Positions 59,015-64,000 of a DNA stretch of 64,000 nt are shown here, piece after piece (positions within the stretch are counted from its first letter, which is position 1; every line of letters begins with the position of its first letter). A program made the translations under genes and the position numbers. This DNA is from Prauserella flavalba (GTDB lineage Bacteria > Actinomycetota > Actinomycetes > Mycobacteriales > Pseudonocardiaceae). The notes under the pieces are model-generated. The model was given only the letters and a program-made list of their open reading frames with translations, was not told the origin of the DNA and did not search any database. Where the stretch lies: the NCBI RefSeq assembly GCF_003202235.1, contig NZ_MASU01000022.1:81648-145647 (forward strand), in the 5' to 3' direction.

Positions 59015-60193
59015 TTAGATGCGGGCACCGAGTGCCAGCGGGGCAACGGCTTTCCCGAAGGCGGTGCGTACGGCGGTGGCCACGATGTCGCGGTCCTCTT
59101 CCGGGGCAGTGCCGATCAGGTTTCCGGCGGCGGCGTCGTCGCCCAACACGTCGGCGATCTTCTGAAACGCCAACAGTTCCCGCAGTTGGGGTGCCCAGCG
59201 GATCTCGCCGTTGGCCTGTCGGGTGGCGAGGTTGCGTGCCACCGCAACCGCCCGCTTGTCGATCTTGAGTTGGGTGGCGAGGTCGTAGTCGGTGGACACC
59301 TGGATCTGCACGGAGAACCGGGACGCGAGCGCGTCGGTCAGGACCGCGCCGTGCACGCCGGGATTGTGTCCGGCGACCACGTAGAAACCGGGGGCGGCGT
59401 CGATGACCTCGCCGCCGTTGGCCTTGATGATGATCTGGCGGCGGCCGTCCATCGCGGGGTAGACCACGGCGAGCACGGTGGGCGGGATCAGGGTGGCGTC
59501 GTCGATGAACAGGGTCCGACCCTCGCGCATCGCGCGGACCAGTGGACCGTGCACGAACACGAACTTCCCGTCCGGGGTTTGGGTGTACTCGCCCACGATG
59601 TCGGCGACCGTGGTGTCCCCGTCGCCCTGGATCGTGATCAGGTCACCGAAGGCGGCTTCGATCACCGAGGTCTTCCCGGTTCCGGGTGGTCCGTACATCA
59701 GGGCGGCGACCCCGGCGGCGCGCAGCTTGCGCAGCGCGGTCACGTCCGGCACCCCGGACAGCTTGCGCGGGTGGTAGAGCTGCCCGTTCGGTCGCGTGAC
59801 CGGACCGGTCACCGGGGCGACCGCCGACGGGGCGGTCGGAGTCGGCGTGGTGGCGGTTGGGGTCGCCGGGGGCGGCGTCGGGCGGGGGCGGCGGGGCGTG
59901 CCGGACGGGACCGCCACGGGCGCGGCGGCGGCGTCGGCGGTGGTCGGGGTCGACCGGTAGCGGACCGGTTTGGTCGAGGTCTGTTCGGCGTAGCCCCCGG
60001 CGGTCAGCGCGGCGAGCGCGTTGCCGACCGCACCGGACGACCGCCCGAGCGTGTGCGCGATGTCGCGCGGGGTCAGTTCCGTGCCCGCGCGGTTGGCGAG
60101 GACTTCCGCCACCTGTCGGCGGAGTTCGCCGTTGGGCAACCGACCGCCCGCCGGGGCGGTGGGGGTCGTCGGCGGCGTGGCTGGCGTGGTCAT
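59015..60193 (-). CDS. MoxR-like AAA+ ATPase with N-terminal wHTH
   Basis: A 392-residue AAA+ ATPase. Residues 15-80 form a winged helix (LPNGELRRQVAEVLANRAGTELTPRDIAHTLGRSSGAVGNALAALTAGGYAEQTSTKPVRY) like that in the 52634-53548 protein. A Thr/Pro/Ala linker leads to the AAA+ core: Walker A ALMYGPPGTGKTSVIEAAFG near 168, Walker B TLFIDDATLIPPTVLAVVYPAMDG near 226, sensor 1 VVAGHNPGVHGAVLTDALASRFSVQIQV. Such MoxR-like proteins remodel partner complexes together with VWA proteins. ATG 60193 is the likely start; upstream in-frame codons are low complexity. Confidence 0.82.
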   Translation of the reverse strand: MTTPATPPTTPTAPAGGRLPNGELRRQVAEVLANRAGTELTPRDIAHTLGRSSGAVGNALAALTAGGYAEQTSTKPVRYRSTPTTADAAAAPVAVPSGTPRRPRPTPPPATPTATTPTPTAPSAVAPVTGPVTRPNGQLYHPRKLSGVPDVTALRKLRAAGVAALMYGPPGTGKTSVIEAAFGDLITIQGDGDTTVADIVGEYTQTPDGKFVFVHGPLVRAMREGRTLFIDDATLIPPTVLAVVYPAMDGRRQIIIKANGGEVIDAAPGFYVVAGHNPGVHGAVLTDALASRFSVQIQVSTDYDLATQLKIDKRAVAVARNLATRQANGEIRWAPQLRELLAFQKIADVLGDDAAAGNLIGTAPEEDRDIVATAVRTAFGKAVAPLALGARI

Positions 60194-60227
60194 CGCGCGG
60201 CGTCCTTTCCGATCGTGTGCGCGGGTG

Positions 60228-60398
60228 TCAGGCGGTGGCGGTGGCGGGCGCGTCGGCGTCGATGTCGTCGGGCGCGTTCTGGTGGGCATAGGCGGCGGCG
60301 TCGGCCGATTCCTGGGTGTGCCCGTATTCGACCCACCCGCAATAGCAATAGGCGGTAACGGTGCCGTCGTTTTCGATGGCGGTGTCGGCGTAGCACAT
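60228..60398 (-). CDS. small Cys-containing ICE protein
   Basis: A 56-residue protein starting at ATG 60398 with GGGAG six bases upstream (MCYADTAIENDGTVTAYCYCGWVEYGHTQESADAAAYAHQNAPDD). CYCGW and the upstream Cys resemble a small metal-binding or phage-like WVxYG motif. It immediately precedes the MoxR gene in the same direction. The start at 60422 (MSDEWESIM) is an alternative. Unknown function. Confidence 0.6.
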   Translation of the reverse strand: MCYADTAIENDGTVTAYCYCGWVEYGHTQESADAAAYAHQNAPDDIDADAPATATA

Positions 60399-60720
60399 GA
60401 TCGACTCCCATTCGTCGGACATAGCTCGCGCCGGGCGTGGTATTCGGTGTGGTTTCCGGTTCCCCCGGCGACAATTCAATTATGACTCTGCGCCGCGCCG
60501 CGCGCAATGGAAAACACCGCCCATTTTCAAGACTCTTTTCGCGCGCGCCTGTCGTCATTGGTCGCGAATAGAAAGCCGTCCGTACGGTCACAATTCCCAC
60601 CGATCGCGCCGCCGATTTCCGCAGGTCAGCGAGCCAGTCGGGCGCGCCGGCCGCCGCGGACGAAACGCAGTACACCGGGACGGAAAACAATAGAATTGAA
60701 GGACTGGAAAAGGATAAATA
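60399..60720. other. AT-rich intergenic stretch before the IS element
   Basis: No gene is supported. The stretch is more AT-rich than the flanking genes and probably holds the promoter of the leftward MoxR/VWA genes. It ends at the 5-base flank AAATA of the IS insertion. Confidence 0.4.
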
Positions 60721-61590
60721 AGAGCGTGTCTCACATGGATGTCGGGTGAGATACGGGCATGATCATGGGCTGTGATGGACGAGTTGTCGCGGCGGCTGGT
60801 GCCTGACGAGTTGTGGGCACTGGTGGAACCGTTGATCCCGCCTGGAAAGACGCGCCCACAGGGCGGCGGGATGTCGCGTGTCGACGATCGTGCGGTGTTC
60901 ACCGCGATCGTGTTCGTGCTGACCAGCGGATGTGCCTGGCGGCATCTGCCGCCCAGCTTCGGGGTTACCGTGCCGACGGCACATCGCCGGTTCACCGAGT
61001 GGACCGAGGCCGGACTGTGGCGGCAGCTGCACCACGCGGTGTTGGACGAACTGGGTTCCAAAGGCTTGATCGACTGGTCCCGCGCGGTCCTGGACGGAGC
61101 CTCCGTCAGGGCTAAAAAAGGGGCGGCCTGACCGGGCCGAGCCCGATCGACCGGGGTAAACCCGGCTCCAAGATCCACGCGCTGTCCGACCGCGCCGGCC
61201 TACCCCTGACCGTCGGGATCTCCGCGGCCAACACCCACGACAGCCACGCGCTGCGGCCGTTGGTCAACGCGCTGCCGGCGATCCGATCCCGTCGAGGACC
61301 GCGGCGCCGGAAACCGGCCAAGCTGCACGCGGACAAGGCCTACGACATCCCCTCCATGCGCGACTGGCTCCGCCAGCGCGGGATCATTCCGCGCATCGCC
61401 CGCAAAGGCATCGAATCCACCGACAGGCTCGGCAAACACCGCTGGGTGATCGAAAGGACGATTGCCTGGCTGACCGGTTACCGACGCCTCACCATCCGAT
61501 ACGACCGCAAACCCAGCCACTACCTCGCCTTCCTCATCCTCGGCGCAGCCATCACCTGCTACAAAAAACTTGCCAAATGAGACACGCTCT
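60721..61590 (+). mobile_element. IS5-like insertion sequence, 870 bp
   Basis: Terminal inverted repeats AGAGCGTGTCTCA (13 matching bases; left 60721-60733, right 61578-61590) bound the element, and AAATA lies at both flanks (60716-60720 and 61591-61595), a probable target duplication. If the outer A/T is assigned to the flank instead, the duplication reads TAA. The single transposase reads through a -1 frameshift. Both ends and the DDE residues look intact, so the element may be recent and active. Confidence 0.85.
60775..61580 (+). CDS. IS5-family DDE transposase, expressed by -1 frameshift
   Basis: A fused product of about 268 residues requires -1 slippage near 61114-61123, where GCTAAAAAAGGGG gives an A AAA AAG/GGG slippery site. 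Upstream frame ends RAKKGAA-stop; downstream continues GGLTGPSPIDRGKPGSKIHALSD. Catalytic residues: Asp in AVLDGASVRAKK, Asp in LHADKAYDIPSM, Glu in RWVIERTIAWLTG. The N-terminal HTH-like domain reads VPDELWALVEPLIPPGK..GGGMSRVDDRAVFTAIVFVLTSGCAWRHLP. Typical of IS5-family ISs with programmed frameshifting. Confidence 0.85.
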
Positions 61591-62107
61591 AAATAGAGAA
61601 CGCGGGAGGCAGAAAAGGCAGGATGACCCGGTGAAGTGATCGAGCGGTGTCGGATGCACGGTTGGCCGCACGCCCCGCCCCGATGTGTCTACCGGCTTGT
61701 GGGCAAGCGAGTCTGGGATACCAGCGGATCCCCTTACAGGCCCGGTGAGCAGCGGCTTCGCGAGGCGTAGGGGGTGGTCATCTAACGTGATCCCCCGTAT
61801 GAACCCCATCATGATCCCCCGTATGAACCCCCAACGGAAGCAACTGTACGTGTAGATGATCTTCATTCTGGCTACTCGGTGTGACATCCGGTTAAAGTTC
61901 GCTTTGAGTAGGAATACGGTGGAGTGGTTGGGCCGTTCGGCGTAACGTGGAGATCTCCGTCACCGCGACACGAGGAGGCCGGAGCTGGCGCTGCGGTCGC
62001 GTTGACCAGGCACGACCGCGTAGGCGACGCCCTCCGGGGGTGCGTCGCCGGAGGACTGCGCCACGGGCACGGCGAGGGGCCGGGTCGGGTGCGCACGGGG
62101 AGGCGCT
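61591..62107. other. 517-bp region between IS and HxlR gene with direct repeats
   Basis: No gene is supported. It contains the repeated unit TGATCCCCCGTATGAACCCC at 61788-61807 and 61812-61831 (24-base period) upstream of the HxlR gene, a plausible operator or iteron. Near the end the AT-rich TAAAGTTCGCTTTGAGTAGGAATACGG may hold a promoter for the HxlR gene. Confidence 0.5.
61788..61831. repeat. 20-base tandem direct repeat, period 24
   Basis: TGATCCCCCGTATGAACCCC occurs twice, 61788-61807 and 61812-61831, separated by four bases (ATCA). It may be a binding site for the HxlR-type regulator or an end signature of the element. Confidence 0.65.
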
Positions 62108-62563
62108 ATGACAGTGGGGGACGAGAGGCTCCTTCGGGGCTTGTACGACCTGAAGTACCTTTTCGGGGACAAGTGGGTGCTGGCCATCCTGGTCCTGCTC
62201 TTGAAAGGCCCGATGCGGCGCAAAGAGATTCTTTCCACACTCAACTCGTATCCCATCGGTAAAGAATGGTCGGATAAACACACCGTCCTGCATGATAGCT
62301 ACCTGGCGCGCGTATTGAAAAAGATGACCGAGGAAGGTCTTTTGGTGCGCGCGGAGGACAAGGAGTCTTTTCCGGTGCGGGTCTACTACTCGTTGAAGCC
62401 GGAAGTCGTGGAGTTTCTGGAACTCAGCAGGACGATGCTCACCTGGGTTGACGCCAACCCGGAACTGATCGAGCAGGCTCAGGCGTACGCCCGCCGGAAT
62501 GGTGACGAATTGGAGACATCGACCGATGAGGAATTCGGGCTCTCCGACGAGGACGACGACTAA
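62108..62563 (+). CDS. HxlR-family winged-helix regulator
   Basis: A 151-residue protein with a winged-helix domain (LYDLKYLFGDKWVLAILVLLLKGPMRRKEILSTLNSYPIG, YLARVLKKMTEEGLLVRAEDKESFPVRVYYSLKPEVVEFLE) of the HxlR/ArsR-like type. HxlR proteins often sense redox or aldehyde signals, but no conserved Cys stands out. The tail is acidic (DEEFGLSDEDDD). ATG 62108 follows GGGGAGG. Upstream direct repeats (61788-61831) may be its operator. Confidence 0.78.
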   Translation: MTVGDERLLRGLYDLKYLFGDKWVLAILVLLLKGPMRRKEILSTLNSYPIGKEWSDKHTVLHDSYLARVLKKMTEEGLLVRAEDKESFPVRVYYSLKPEVVEFLELSRTMLTWVDANPELIEQAQAYARRNGDELETSTDEEFGLSDEDDD

Positions 62564-62640
62564 TACGGCAGCCGCACAGTGTGATCTTGGTCGGCGTGTC
62601 GTGATCACGAGGGCGGCCACCGCGTGATCAACTTCAAGGT

Positions 62641-64000
62641 GTGTTGGATCTTGAAACTGACGCGGTGGCCGCGTCGTGGACTGTAGTTGGTGATCCGCTT
62701 GCGCGCTGGCAGGCGGGGTTCGGTGAGGTGTTTGGGCTGGTGGCGGGCCGGTTCGCGCAGGTGCAGTCGCGGCGCCGGGCGCGGCTGTACCTGCTGGGGC
62801 TGCTGTCGGGGGCCGAGCGCAAGAACTCCTGGACGCTCGCCGAGCAGGCCGGCGAACTGAGCCCGGATGGCATGCAGCGGCTGCTGAACTGTCTACGCCT
62901 GGGACGCCGAGGCGGTGCGCGATGACCTGCGCGGCTACGTGCTGGACCGGCTGGGTGATGCGGCCGGTGTGCTGGCCGCCGACGAGACCGGATTCCTGAA
63001 GAAAGGCACCCGCTCCGCTGGCGTTCAGCGGCAGTACTCCGGCACGGCGGGCCGGATCGAGAACTGTCAGCTCGGGGTGTTCCTGGCCTACGTGTCACCG
63101 CGGGGGCGGGCGCTGGTCGACCGGGAGCTGTACCTGCCGCGCTCCTGGACCGACGATCCGCAGCGCTGCGCCGAGGCCGGGATCGGCGACGAGGTCGGCT
63201 TCGCCACCAAGCCGGAGCTGGCGCGGCGGATGCTGCAGCGGCTGCTGGCCGCGCACGGGCACCAGGCGGTGCCGTGGTTCACCGCCGATGAGGCCTACGG
63301 CGACAACCCCGGACTGCGCGCCTGGCTGGACGAGCAGAACCTCAACTACGTGATGGCCGTGTCCTGCGACCAGCGGTTCGCCACCCCGACCGGCCCGCAA
63401 CGCGCCGACCAGCTGGCCGCCGCGGCACCCAGACGCGGCTGGCAGCGGCTCTCGGCCGGCGACGGGAGCAAGGGCCAGCGACTCTACGACTGGTTGCTGC
63501 TCGACCCCGGAGCCGACCAGCACCACCTGCTGGTCCGTCGCTCGATCAGCAAGCCCAGCGAGCTGGCCTACTACATCTGCCACGCCAACCAGCCGGTCCC
63601 GGTCGCCGAGCTGGTCCGGGTCGCCGGGTCCCGGTGGGGCATCGAGGAAACATTCCAGTTCGCCAAGAACGAGACCGGCCTGGACCACTACCAGGTCCGC
63701 CGCTACGACGCCTGGTACCGGCACATCACGCTCTCGATGCTCGCCGCGGCGTTCCTCGCCGTCACCGCCCACACCGAGCGCGCACGAACCGCGTCAAAGG
63801 GGGCACCACAGGCGGCATCGACCAGCTGATCCCGTTGTCCTGCAACGAAATCCGGCGCCTCTGGGCCAAGCTGACCCACCCCGATCACCCCCGAGCCCAT
63901 GCCGACCACTGGTCAGCCTGGCGCCGACTCCACCAAACCCGCGCCAAGCGCAGCCACTACCAGCGACAACGCCTCAAACATCACAGCCTGCGGCTGCCGT
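62641..64000 (+). pseudogene. frameshifted IS701-type transposase (runs off the right edge)
   Basis: Starting at GTG 62641 the product begins LDLETDAVAASWTVVGDPLARWQAGFGEVFGLVAGRF, as in IS701-family transposases. Two frameshifts break it: near 62890-62902 (RLLNCLRL instead of the expected continuation WDAEAVRDDLRGYV) and near 63790-63805 (TASKG to GGTTGGIDQLIPLSCNEIRRLWAKLTH). The DDE residues are visible in LAADETGFLKKG, FTADEAYGDNPG and WGIEETFQFAKNETG. The element's right end is outside the window. Programmed frameshifts are unlikely at both sites, so it looks dead. Confidence 0.75.

Overview
The window is high-GC actinobacterial chromosome. The left third has the gene order seen around Mycobacterium tuberculosis Rv3193c-Rv3198c (UPF0182, PDZ/Lon-like protease, zinc-metalloprotease family, Rv3196-like, ABC1 kinase, WhiB7, UvrD2), followed by an Rv2219-Rv2219A-glnA1-like block. 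Together with GTG starts, strong GC codon bias and the type of integrated element, this suggests a member of the Pseudonocardiales/Pseudonocardiaceae. The family assignment is inference.

Layout. (1) 1-20 kb, core chromosome: a PadR-type regulator running off the left edge, two initiator tRNA-fMet genes, the Rv3193c-3198c-like cluster with whiB7 and a probable attenuator leader, uvrD2, and glnA1 under a textbook double GlnR box. (2) 20.1-29.4 kb, a defence island: an unknown protein coupled to an HTH-ImmA/IrrE metallopeptidase, then a Gabija system (GajA OLD/TOPRIM nuclease and GajB UvrD-like helicase), then a catalytically dead prokaryotic Argonaute translationally coupled to a DpnII/MboI-like PD-(D/E)XK nuclease. 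(3) 29.5 to at least 60.4 kb, an integrative conjugative element (ICE): tyrosine integrase and excisionase at the left; a recombinase-domain protein, a PAPS-reductase-like protein, a C5-cytosine methyltransferase, an amino-methyltransferase and a degenerate relative of it; an intergenic region with iteron-like repeats; and a type IV secretion operon (pilin-like, VirB6/TrbL-like, PrgI-like, VirB4, VirD4-like coupling protein, replication-relaxation protein, transglycosylase-NlpC/P60 hydrolase). The ICE accessory region follows: a RAMA-domain protein, a two-wHTH protein, a chain of small overlapping unknown genes, and a MoxR AAA+ / VWA-HExxH pair. (4) 60.7-64 kb: an intact IS5-like element with a -1 frameshift transposase, an HxlR regulator, and a frameshifted IS701-type transposase running off the right edge.

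How it works together (inference). The ICE mobilises itself through the 37.5-49.6 kb secretion operon. Its methyltransferases and RAMA protein probably concern DNA modification in new hosts. The island beside the integrase supplies at least two nuclease-based anti-phage systems, with the HTH-ImmA pair as a possible stress-responsive regulator. The most interesting units are the inactive pAgo-nuclease pair next to Gabija, and the MoxR/VWA-HExxH pair, whose AAA+ protein shares a wHTH module with a second ICE protein.
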